NCBI GenBank assembly: GCA_937888825.1
Contig: CALBFE010000025.1
Location: forward strand, 1 to 50,659
Direction of reading: 5' to 3'
Length of the DNA stretch: 50,659 bases
Source: an uncultured Actinomycetes bacterium
GTDB taxonomy: Bacteria; Actinomycetota; Actinomycetes; Nanopelagicales; Nanopelagicaceae
Of this stretch, positions 8,891 through 17,406 are shown piece by piece. The notes beneath the pieces are model-generated. The model was given only the letters and a program-made list of their open reading frames with translations, ran no database searches and was not told the DNA's origin. Both the position numbers and the translations under genes were made by a program. Position 1 is the stretch's first letter; each line of letters begins with the position of its first letter.

Positions 8891-10045
8891 TTACACCTTC
8901 TGGCTATGTGATGGTGTTAGCTTAATGATGATAAATGCGATTGCAATAAGCACTGGGACCATGATGTAGGCGCGTGAAATACCGAAGTTATCGCCTAAAA
9001 AGCCCAGTAGAAACGGCGCCCCAGCAATAGCGATCCCGGCAGCTAGAGATGATTTACCAACAGCCAAATCTGGACGATTATCACTAAAGCCAACTAGGCG
9101 GATGGCTGATAGCGCGAACTGCATTGAAATGCCTAAACCAATAACAAGTAGGCAGATCAAGCTGATAATCATTGAATGGGATAACCAGAAAGCCGTGAAA
9201 CCAATGAACTGCAGCGCTACTAATCCCAAGAGTTGGTTATCGAGTTTGAAGTTTCTTAACACTAAGCCACCGAACCAACGTCCGATTCCCATTCCTGTTC
9301 CAAGTGCAACAATTGCAACGGTCGAGATAGCAGCACTTGAGCCAACGCGATCCTTGAGCAATGCGGCTGACCAGAAAGATGTAGCGAATTCAGATGAAAT
9401 ACAAGCCACAAATCCAAACCATGCCAGCCAAAACTTCCCTGACATCTTTCCACTTTGTGGGCCGTTCTCATCGGGAACATGATCTTCAACATCTTTTTCG
9501 CGTCCCACTAAGACCAAAATCAATGCAACAGGAATTGCAAGCAATAAACCTAAACGCCAGAAATTTGGATAGAGGGATGCAATTGTTCCAATGAGTGCGG
9601 TTCCTGTCACAAAGCCAACGGATGCAATTCCATTTGCTTGTGGGATAGCAACTTCTGCAGCTTTTCCATAATGGTGAGACATAGAAGAGAGCATTGTGTT
9701 GATGACCATGGAGGTACCAAAACCTGCAATTAATGTTGCAGGAATTGTGAGAATTACTGGAGGTGAAATAACAAAGAGAAAAAGCCCCACTAAGAATATT
9801 CCTAGGCCAATCCATTGTGATTTTGCCCGACCAAACTTATGAGCTAAATGCGGGTTGGCATATCCAGCGGCAATGGACGCAACTCCCATTGCTGTTCCAT
9901 GAAGGCCTGCAATAGTTAGTGAGGTTCCTTGATCAGCGCGCAGCAGTGATTGTGCTGGCCCGAAGCCGCCTAAGTAGAAGTTAACAATTGCGGTTTGGGT
10001 AGCGACGACCCAGAAAAAGCGATCTCGCTGAAAGGTTTTAGGCAC
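8891..10045 (-). CDS. MFS transporter
   Basis: A 384-residue major facilitator protein with about 12 hydrophobic segments. A central hydrophilic loop (REKDVEDHVPDENGPQSGK) splits the two six-helix halves. The loop after helix 2 reads NPHLAHKFGRAKSQW, close to the MFS motif A. The start is GTG at 10045, 7 bases after the serC stop. Substrate cannot be assigned. It is the third gene of a pdxH-serC-MFS-small peptide run, so a link to amino acid or vitamin B6 metabolism is possible but not shown. Confidence 0.85.
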   Translation of the reverse strand: MPKTFQRDRFFWVVATQTAIVNFYLGGFGPAQSLLRADQGTSLTIAGLHGTAMGVASIAAGYANPHLAHKFGRAKSQWIGLGIFLVGLFLFVISPPVILTIPATLIAGFGTSMVINTMLSSMSHHYGKAAEVAIPQANGIASVGFVTGTALIGTIASLYPNFWRLGLLLAIPVALILVLVGREKDVEDHVPDENGPQSGKMSGKFWLAWFGFVACISSEFATSFWSAALLKDRVGSSAAISTVAIVALGTGMGIGRWFGGLVLRNFKLDNQLLGLVALQFIGFTAFWLSHSMIISLICLLVIGLGISMQFALSAIRLVGFSDNRPDLAVGKSSLAAGIAIAGAPFLLGFLGDNFGISRAYIMVPVLIAIAFIIIKLTPSHSQKV

Positions 10046-10052
10046 GGGGCTA

Positions 10053-11174
<1,122 letters not shown>

Positions 11175-11177
11175 CTA

Positions 11178-11183
11178 ACCCTA
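11178..11183 (-). promoter_or_regulatory. Leaderless-type -10 element (TAGGGT on minus strand) for serC
   Basis: On the minus strand TAGGGT ends 6 bases before the serC ATG and includes the TAG stop of pdxH. No ribosome binding site is visible. Confidence 0.5.
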
Positions 11184-11846
11184 CGGGTAGTACCTATTTA
11201 ACTCCCAATCGCTTTCACTGTTATCTCGCTCATAGCGCAATCGATCATGCAATCTGGAGTATCTACCTTGCCAGAATTCAATTGAAAGTGGAGTGACACG
11301 ATATCCACCCCAATGTGGTGGACAAGGAACGTTTGTTCCTTCAGGCCATTTCTGTGCAGCACCTTCATATCGTTGTTCTAACTCTTCACGTGTTGCAAGT
11401 GGTGATGATTGATGACTTGCCCAAGCACCAATCTGTGAACCCCAAGGACGTGTTGCAAAGTAATCTTCTGACTCTTGTTGCGAAACCTTTGCAGCTAGCC
11501 CACTGATGGCAACTTGGCGCTCCATTGCATACCAAGGAAAGAGCAAGCTGACTTGGTCATTAGTTTCCATTGCATGTGATTTACGAGATGAATAGTTAGT
11601 AAAAAACGTGAACCCACCTTCAGAGATATCTTTGAGCAAAACAGTTCTAGTAGTAATTGCAGAATCATCGCCCAGAGTTGAAAGCACCATTGCATTTGCT
11701 TCAACAATTATTGGATTTTCATGGGCTTGGCGCAGCCACTCGGAGAATGCGGTAAATGGGTTGGCATCTAAGTGCTCCAGCCCCGCCTCACCATAAGAGC
11801 GGCGCATTGCTCGGATCTCTTCGCGAGTAAACTCATTTTCAGCCAT
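11181..11846 (-). CDS. pdxH: Pyridoxamine/pyridoxine 5'-phosphate oxidase
   Basis: A 221-residue FMN enzyme oxidising PNP/PMP to pyridoxal 5'-phosphate. Conserved segments visible: RTVLLKDISEGGFTFFTNY, SRKSHAM, FPWYAMERQVAISG, GSQIGAWASHQSS, PPHWGGYRVTP, EFWQGRYSRLHDRLRYER and a C-terminal RYYP (family: RLxP). The open frame extends to 11939, but the extra 31 residues are unlike the family. The ATG at 11846, preceded by GTGAGG, gives the usual N-terminus (EIRAMRRSYGEAGLEHLDANPF). It heads the minus-strand run with serC and diverges from citrate synthase. Confidence 0.95.
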   Translation of the reverse strand: MAENEFTREEIRAMRRSYGEAGLEHLDANPFTAFSEWLRQAHENPIIVEANAMVLSTLGDDSAITTRTVLLKDISEGGFTFFTNYSSRKSHAMETNDQVSLLFPWYAMERQVAISGLAAKVSQQESEDYFATRPWGSQIGAWASHQSSPLATREELEQRYEGAAQKWPEGTNVPCPPHWGGYRVTPLSIEFWQGRYSRLHDRLRYERDNSESDWELNRYYP

Positions 11847-11909
11847 GGATGTATCGAACCTCACTTTGGCCCCGAGTGCATCCTCATGGCCAAGTGGTCG
11901 CCAGCACCC

Positions 11910-11940
11910 CTTGCTTGGGGGCAGAATTGCCCCGTGCAAG
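11910..11940. promoter_or_regulatory. Interrupted inverted repeat in the pdxH/citrate synthase intergenic region
   Basis: CTTGC, ttg, GGGGCA, gaat, TGCCCC, gt, GCAAG: a 5-bp and a 6-bp perfect stem separated by a small internal loop, ending 29 bases before the citrate synthase GTG. It could be a leader-RNA hairpin or a regulator palindrome. No T tract follows, so it is not an evident terminator. Confidence 0.5.
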
Positions 11941-11969
11941 AAACTTTACCTCGCTAAAAGGAGCTCACC

Positions 11970-13085
11970 GTGTCAGATGATTTCAAGCCAGGTCTTGAAG
12001 GTGTAATTGCGTTTGAATCTGAAATCGCGGAGCCAGATAAAGAAGGTAGCGCGCTTCGCTACCGCGGAGTCGATATCGAAGATCTAGTTGGACGCGTTTC
12101 ATTTGGAAACGTATGGGGACTTCTCGTTGATGATGAATTTAATCCAGGTCTTCCAAATGCGGAAAAGTTTCCTCTGCCAGTGCACTCAGGTGATGTGCGC
12201 GTAGATGTTCAAGCAGCGATTTCAATGTTGGCACCAGCGTGGGGATTGAAACCACTTCTAGATATTGATGATGCAGAAGCTCGGAGCAATCTTGCACGTG
12301 CATCTGTGATGGTTCTTTCATACCTGGCACAAGCGGCCCGTGGTCAGATTGCACCAGTTATTCCAGAGTCTGAAATTGATAAGGCACACACAGTTGTTGA
12401 GCGCATGATGATTCGTTGGCGCGGAGAACCAGATCCAGCACATGTTCGTGCAATCGATGCTTATTTTGTTTCTGCTGCAGAGCACGGAATGAATGCATCA
12501 ACATTTACAGCACGCGTTATTGCTTCAACTGGTGCTGATGTTGCAGCTGCACTTTCAGGTGCTATCGGTGCGATGTCAGGTCCACTTCACGGTGGTGCAC
12601 CATCGCGTGTGTTACACATGATTGAAGAAGTTGAAAAGACTGGCGATGCAACTGCTTATGTAAAGGGATTACTAGATCGCAAAGAACGTCTGATGGGATT
12701 TGGTCACCGCGTTTATCGCGCAGAAGATCCACGTGCTCGCACATTGCGTCGCACCGCTAAAGAATTAAATGCACCTCGTTACGCAGTAGCAGAAGCACTT
12801 GAACAAGCAGCACTTAAAGAACTTCGTGAGCGTCAACCAGATCGCGTACTAGAAACAAACGTTGAGTTCTGGGCAGCGATAATTTTGGACTTTGCAGAAG
12901 TTCCTTCTCATCTATTTACTTCAATGTTTACTGCTGCGCGCACTGCTGGTTGGTCTGCACACATCTTGGAAGAAAAGCGCACTGGTCGTTTGATCCGCCC
13001 ATCTGCTCGCTATATTGGTAAGGCTCCTCGCAAACCTGAGGCCGTAAAGGGCTGGGATGGCACGGTAGAGCAGCTTCACAAGTAG
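11970..13085 (+). CDS. citA: Citrate synthase (short actinobacterial CitA/citrate synthase 2 type)
   Basis: A 371-residue enzyme condensing acetyl-CoA and oxaloacetate. The active-site histidines sit in AAEHGMNASTF and MGFGHRVYRAEDPRA, and the catalytic aspartate is in the ILDFAEVP segment that replaces the more usual VDFYSG. SGPLHGGAPSRV is also present. Length and the truncated N-terminus fit the second citrate synthase of Actinobacteria; whether it is the main enzyme here cannot be told from the window. It starts at GTG with AAAGGAG 6 bases upstream. An inverted repeat lies in the leader. Confidence 0.92.
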   Translation: MSDDFKPGLEGVIAFESEIAEPDKEGSALRYRGVDIEDLVGRVSFGNVWGLLVDDEFNPGLPNAEKFPLPVHSGDVRVDVQAAISMLAPAWGLKPLLDIDDAEARSNLARASVMVLSYLAQAARGQIAPVIPESEIDKAHTVVERMMIRWRGEPDPAHVRAIDAYFVSAAEHGMNASTFTARVIASTGADVAAALSGAIGAMSGPLHGGAPSRVLHMIEEVEKTGDATAYVKGLLDRKERLMGFGHRVYRAEDPRARTLRRTAKELNAPRYAVAEALEQAALKELRERQPDRVLETNVEFWAAIILDFAEVPSHLFTSMFTAARTAGWSAHILEEKRTGRLIRPSARYIGKAPRKPEAVKGWDGTVEQLHK

Positions 13086-13123
13086 AACAGGCTAGTTCTG
13101 CAGAATAATGCTTAAATCAGGCC

Positions 13124-14488
13124 ATGCCTAAGATAAGCATTTTGTGGTTTCGACGAGACCTTCGCATTAATGATCACCCTGCGCTTTTGGCTGCAATTGA
13201 ATCATCGGAAAAGGTGATTCCTCTTTTTATTCTTGATAAAGCTCAGATTCAAGAGGCTGGCGCGAAGCTATTGGCATATATGGGCCAATCGTTAAGAAAA
13301 TTAGATGAATCACTTGGTAATAACCTGCACATTATTGAAGGTGATCAAGTGGAAGTTCTTTCTGCTCTTATTAAAAAGTATGAGGTTCAAGAGGTTCACA
13401 TTTCGGCAGAGTATGAGCGATATGGCGCAGAGCGCGATGCCAGAGTGGAAGCTGCAGGAATTAAGTTGGTTCGTACGGGAAGTCCATATGCCGTTACACC
13501 GGGGCGAGTTCTAAAACCTAGTGATGGAACTCCATACAAAGTTTACACGCCTTTTTATAGAGGATGGCGAACTCATGGTTGGCGTGCACCAGCTGTGACA
13601 CCAAAGAAAATAAACTGTGTGGAACCAACGGCTGGATACCGAAATTTTCCAGAGTTCCAATTGCCTGAAAGTGTTGAGATTATTGAGGCCGGAGAAGTGG
13701 CAGCGTTAAGTAGGTTTAAAGAGTTCAGCAAAAAAGCTATTGATTCATACGATGAGAGTAGAAATCTTGCTGGTATTGATGGAACTTCAAAGATGAGTAC
13801 ATATTTAAAGTTTGGGGAGATTCATCCACGCACACTTCTTCAAAACTTAGGAGAGAGTAAAGCCCACGATACTTTCCGCAAAGAGATTGCATGGCGTGAG
13901 TTTTATGCCGATGTTCTCTTTAACAATCCCATGACTGATCGTGAGTACTACGCACCGCGCTTTGCTGACATGCGCTATGACAAGCCTGGTGCACAATTTA
14001 AAGCCTGGTGTGAAGGTGCAACTGGATATCCATTTGTAGATGCAGCCATGCGCCAATTAATTAAAGAAGGTTGGATGCACAATCGCACGCGAATGGTTGT
14101 TGCTTCCTTCTTGGTCAAAGATCTACATCTCGAGTGGCAGTTAGGTGAGAGGTTTTTCGCCGAGCATCTAGTTGATTTTGATGTTGCTTCAAATGCCCAT
14201 GGTTGGCAGTGGACTGCAGGCACAGGGACCGATGCATCGCCGTATTACCGAGTCTTTAATCCAATAGAGCAAGGCAAACGCTTTGATGAAAATGGGGATT
14301 ACATCCGAAAGTATGTGCCAGAGCTGGCTCATCTATCTGCTGGCGAAATCCATGAACCATGGCTTTATCTAGATGGTTATAGCAAGGGATATCCAGAGCG
14401 AATAGTTGATCATGCAATAGAGCGTTTGGAATCACTTGCTCGTTTGCAAGAGATTAAAGCCGACAAACCCCTAGACCCTCGCGCTTAG
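13124..14488 (+). CDS. phr: Deoxyribodipyrimidine photolyase (class I CPD photolyase/cryptochrome family)
   Basis: A 454-residue flavoprotein using blue light to split pyrimidine dimers. It opens with ILWFRRDLRINDHPALLAA, the antenna-binding alpha/beta domain. The C-terminal helical domain shows KFGEIHPRTLLQNL, EIAWREFYADVLFNNP, GWMHNRTRMVVASFLVKDL and NAHGWQWTAGTGTDASPYYRVFNP, the FAD and DNA contact regions. Everything expected of a bacterial CPD photolyase is present. The last 35 bases overlap the end of the opposite-strand diguanylate cyclase gene. A sunlit habitat would fit. Confidence 0.95.
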   Translation: MPKISILWFRRDLRINDHPALLAAIESSEKVIPLFILDKAQIQEAGAKLLAYMGQSLRKLDESLGNNLHIIEGDQVEVLSALIKKYEVQEVHISAEYERYGAERDARVEAAGIKLVRTGSPYAVTPGRVLKPSDGTPYKVYTPFYRGWRTHGWRAPAVTPKKINCVEPTAGYRNFPEFQLPESVEIIEAGEVAALSRFKEFSKKAIDSYDESRNLAGIDGTSKMSTYLKFGEIHPRTLLQNLGESKAHDTFRKEIAWREFYADVLFNNPMTDREYYAPRFADMRYDKPGAQFKAWCEGATGYPFVDAAMRQLIKEGWMHNRTRMVVASFLVKDLHLEWQLGERFFAEHLVDFDVASNAHGWQWTAGTGTDASPYYRVFNPIEQGKRFDENGDYIRKYVPELAHLSAGEIHEPWLYLDGYSKGYPERIVDHAIERLESLARLQEIKADKPLDPRA

Positions 14489-15821
14489 CTCGATACATCG
14501 CATCATCTGCCCTGCGCAACAAATCAGGCGAACCAGTATTTTCTGCCACACCAATGCTCACATCTATGTTTATGTGTTGATTATCAATATCAAAGGGATA
14601 ACTCAGCGTGGCACGCAGCGCCAGCGCCACATCCATTGAATGCTCATAAGCACCTTCAATCAACACACCAAATTCATCTCCACCCAAGCGAGCTAATAGC
14701 GCACCGGAAGGTAGAGCTCGTGCAAAGCGCATGGAGACTTGTTGCAACACTTTATCGCCTGTCACATGTCCGTGCAGGTCATTGACTGGTTTGAAGCCAT
14801 CAAGATCTAGCAACAACAGCGAACCATCTTTACCAACAAAGTTTTCAATCTCACTAATAAGGCGTCTTCGGTTGGGCAATCCCGTCAATTCATCTGTGCG
14901 GGCCAAAATTCTTTCATGTCCGATATTTCTTGCTTGCTTAAGTGCAATTGTCATACGTATAAATGCCAGCATTAAAGTACTAACGGCTGGGAACAATATA
15001 AAGGTTGGGAAGTATCCAGGCTTGATGGCGATTAATGCTAAAAGCGTGGCACTTAAGAAAACAGAAAGTGCGATGAAGATTGGGTTTACGGATGCTACAG
15101 ATTCCTCATCTTTGCCTGGGTGCCACGTGCTCTCTGCAAGAAGTACTAAACCCAATAACCAACCATCATCGACTATTGAACCAAAAGAGTAGATTCCATT
15201 GAGATGCTGCCAAAGAAAAAGGAAATCTGTAAAAGTAAAGGCAATAGTGCCAGCACAAACAATCAAAGATCTTTGCGACCAGCCATGAGATGCAATTGTT
15301 GCCATTGTTAAGGAAATTAGGATTAAGTCACAGACTGGAAAAGTCAGAGCAAAGAGCGCATCACTTAACTTTCCACCAAAGTGTGGCAACACAGGTTTGA
15401 GTGCAAAGGTTGTTCCTAAAACTCCAAGGCCAAGACCAACAATGGATGCATCAAAGACCTCAAGGACAGTTGATTTTCTGCTGGAATTGATAAGGCGGGG
15501 TAGTGCAATGACGGCGCAGGGATAGAAAAGTAGATAAGCAGTATTTGAAATAAGCGAGCTCGAAGTAGGTAAGGGATAGAAAGAAGCCGTGCTGGCAAGA
15601 ACAGATCCAAAAAGCCAGAGAGAAATCGCAGTAATGAGTAAAGGCTTTGAGAGTGGATCAGAAATCCTCTGCGCGATGGCTATAACAACGATTGCAAAGC
15701 AAGGAATTGCGTTATACAGATATAGCTCAATTAGTTTTGAACCATTAAATGGGGAAAAGTGACTCAAGAAATGCACGAGCAGCAGCGATGGACCAACTAT
15801 GCGAAGGATCCGTATAGCCAT
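14454..15821 (-). CDS. Membrane-bound GGDEF-domain diguanylate cyclase
   Basis: A 455-residue protein. Residues about 1-290 form a run of some nine or ten hydrophobic segments, an uncharacterised membrane sensor. The C-terminal 160 residues are a GGDEF domain with DELTGLPNRRRL, the signature ARLGGDEFGVL and RRADDAMYRAKREG. An intact GGDEF signature predicts cyclic di-GMP synthesis. The position five residues before GGDEF lacks the RxxD inhibitory site (the segment reads LPSGALLARL), so classical product inhibition is not expected. The gene has no Shine-Dalgarno and a TAGATT 6 bases upstream. Its 3' end overlaps the photolyase gene by 35 bases. Confidence 0.9.
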   Translation of the reverse strand: MAIRILRIVGPSLLLVHFLSHFSPFNGSKLIELYLYNAIPCFAIVVIAIAQRISDPLSKPLLITAISLWLFGSVLASTASFYPLPTSSSLISNTAYLLFYPCAVIALPRLINSSRKSTVLEVFDASIVGLGLGVLGTTFALKPVLPHFGGKLSDALFALTFPVCDLILISLTMATIASHGWSQRSLIVCAGTIAFTFTDFLFLWQHLNGIYSFGSIVDDGWLLGLVLLAESTWHPGKDEESVASVNPIFIALSVFLSATLLALIAIKPGYFPTFILFPAVSTLMLAFIRMTIALKQARNIGHERILARTDELTGLPNRRRLISEIENFVGKDGSLLLLDLDGFKPVNDLHGHVTGDKVLQQVSMRFARALPSGALLARLGGDEFGVLIEGAYEHSMDVALALRATLSYPFDIDNQHINIDVSIGVAENTGSPDLLRRADDAMYRAKREGLGVCRL

Positions 15822-15827
15822 CTTCTT

Positions 15828-15833
15828 AATCTA
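15828..15833 (-). promoter_or_regulatory. Leaderless-type -10 element (TAGATT on minus strand) for the GGDEF gene
   Basis: On the minus strand TAGATT ends 6 bases before the ATG at 15821. The AAGAAG that touches the ATG is too close to act as a ribosome binding site. Confidence 0.5.
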
Positions 15834-15862
15834 GGTCAGACTAAATCTGGGATTAAATAGGG

Positions 15863-15890
15863 AAAGCCCCGTTATTTCTAACGGGGCTTT
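15863..15890 (-). terminator. Strong hairpin terminator
   Basis: AAAGCCCCGTTA and TAACGGGGCTTT form a perfect 12-bp stem around a 4-base loop (GAAA on the minus strand). It lies 20 bases after the stop of the minus-strand secreted protein gene, so it probably ends that transcript and insulates the diguanylate cyclase promoter. The plus-strand copy has the better T run. Confidence 0.85.
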
Positions 15891-15910
15891 TTACCTACAG
15901 TTATTTGGCT

Positions 15911-16519
15911 TTAGAATCCCTTTGTGCAGATGAGCTTTGCATTTCCCCTTGTATTATCAACATCTGCCTTGAGCTGTGCTGGCTGAGTTGTAGCAGCTAA
16001 CTTAGCAGCTTCAAGTTTGCGAATGTTGAGAGTAATTTTGTTGAGCTGAGATGTGTATAGACGCGAAGCTGATGTCCACGCAGAGACTGCAGATGTATAA
16101 GCTTTCTTATCTGCATCAGATACTGCTGCAGCAAGTTTTGCTTTAGCTGCCGCCAGACGCAAATCAGTATCATCAAGCTTCTTCTGTGTTTCAGCCTTAT
16201 TAGCTGTCTCAGTTGTGATTCCAAGATCAATCACTGGAATCTGAGCAGTGAGATTTGTTGTAAGGAGTACTGAATCCTTTTGTGACTTCACATAAGCGGC
16301 TGCTGAATTAATGCAATCAATTGAAAGCCAAGTCAGTTTCTTGCTTTTAGACAATGGGTTCTTTGCGCACTTGTACTTGCTACCACTCACTTTCGTAGTT
16401 TGATTGAGCTTCTTACAGGCAACACCATTTGAAATCTTGGCGGCTGCAGTAGCAGGGGTAGCAATCATGACGCCACCGGCGACAACGAGTGCGAGTGTGA
16501 GAGAAACGAATTTACGCAT
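15911..16519 (-). CDS. Secreted protein with N-terminal cysteine pair and C-terminal coiled coil
   Basis: A 202-residue protein starting at the ATG at 16519, preceded by GGAGG at an 8-base spacing; the open frame runs 24 codons further but those residues are not signal-like. A Sec signal peptide ends near ATAAA (about residue 27). Next comes a small lysine-rich motif, NGVACKKLNQTTKVSGSKYKC (Cys35, Cys51) then LTW, followed by Cys69 and a long alanine/lysine-rich helical region (about 95-185), and a last Cys near the C-terminus. Four cysteines could form two disulfides outside the cell. Function unknown. Confidence 0.75.
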   Translation of the reverse strand: MRKFVSLTLALVVAGGVMIATPATAAAKISNGVACKKLNQTTKVSGSKYKCAKNPLSKSKKLTWLSIDCINSAAAYVKSQKDSVLLTTNLTAQIPVIDLGITTETANKAETQKKLDDTDLRLAAAKAKLAAAVSDADKKAYTSAVSAWTSASRLYTSQLNKITLNIRKLEAAKLAATTQPAQLKADVDNTRGNAKLICTKGF

Positions 16520-16626
16520 CAGAAAAACCTCCATTGGGTATGGGCTCATCGTATCCAGCCAGTACTTAAAAACTCCTGAGAACCCGCCCATGAAGCCAAT
16601 GAATTCACTGTGAAATTAGTTGGGGA

Positions 16627-17397
16627 TTACTTTTTGCGCTGCTTAATGCGCACGCTCATGCCAATCTTTCGCACTATAGGACGCGGGGTGTTGCGCATTA
16701 CAAAAGTAAGGAGTTGATATTGCCAACCTGGAACGCTAACCGCTTTGCCACCAACGGCATCTTTCCAGGCCGTAGCAACGAGCTTGTCAGAGTTAAGCCA
16801 CATAAATGCAGGTAGAGCTTTCATCGACATGCGTCCACGCTGGTGAAACTCAGTGCGCGTAAAGCCAGGGCAAAGCGCGCTAACTTTCACATGAGTTGAT
16901 GAAAGCTCAGTATGAAGTGACTCAGATAGAACAGTCAGATAAGACTTTGAAGCACTATATGTTCCACCTGCTATCCAGCCAGCAACTGATGAGACGTTGA
17001 TGATCACACCCTTATTGCGCTCTTTCATTCCAGGCAGCGCGACGTGCATTAAACGCATGGGGGTTCGTACGAGAACATCAAGTAATTGTTGTTCAGCATC
17101 TAATTGACTCATCGTAAAAGCTTTATTGATTCCAAAACCAGCATTATTGATTAAGACATCTATTTGATTATTTGCAATGAAATCCTCGATTGTTTTACAT
17201 CCTGCATCAGTTGCTAGATCGGCTTGAATTACTGTGGTTACTATCCCGTAGGTGGATTCAAGGCTCTTTGCTCGCTCTTGGAGCCTAGATAAATCACGGG
17301 CAACTAAAACTATGTTGTAACCATTTTGTGCCAGTAACCGTGTGAAACTTTCCCCGATTCCAACCGTTGCACCTGTAACCAAAGCCCATGATTGCAT
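16627..17397 (-). CDS. Short-chain dehydrogenase/reductase
   Basis: A 256-residue classical SDR. The cofactor motif is TGATVGIG (residues 8-15), followed by NNAGFGIN, the catalytic serine in INVSSVAGW, and the YSASK catalytic pair. An acidic residue is absent after strand 2, where VARDLSRL with Arg is seen, which favours NADPH. The C-terminal part (ALPAFMWLNSDKLVATAW) resembles the DltE/oxidoreductase-type SDRs that act on lipid-like substrates. AGGAG stands 6 bases before the ATG. It is last in a three-gene minus-strand operon after a GMC oxidoreductase; the substrate is unknown. Confidence 0.9.
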   Translation of the reverse strand: MQSWALVTGATVGIGESFTRLLAQNGYNIVLVARDLSRLQERAKSLESTYGIVTTVIQADLATDAGCKTIEDFIANNQIDVLINNAGFGINKAFTMSQLDAEQQLLDVLVRTPMRLMHVALPGMKERNKGVIINVSSVAGWIAGGTYSASKSYLTVLSESLHTELSSTHVKVSALCPGFTRTEFHQRGRMSMKALPAFMWLNSDKLVATAWKDAVGGKAVSVPGWQYQLLTFVMRNTPRPIVRKIGMSVRIKQRKK

Positions 17398-17406
17398 GTA
17401 AATCTC

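Noticed and set aside
11847-11939. 31-residue N-terminal extension of pdxH
   Set aside because: It has no family similarity and would cover the hairpin upstream of citrate synthase; the ATG at 11846 gives the normal length.
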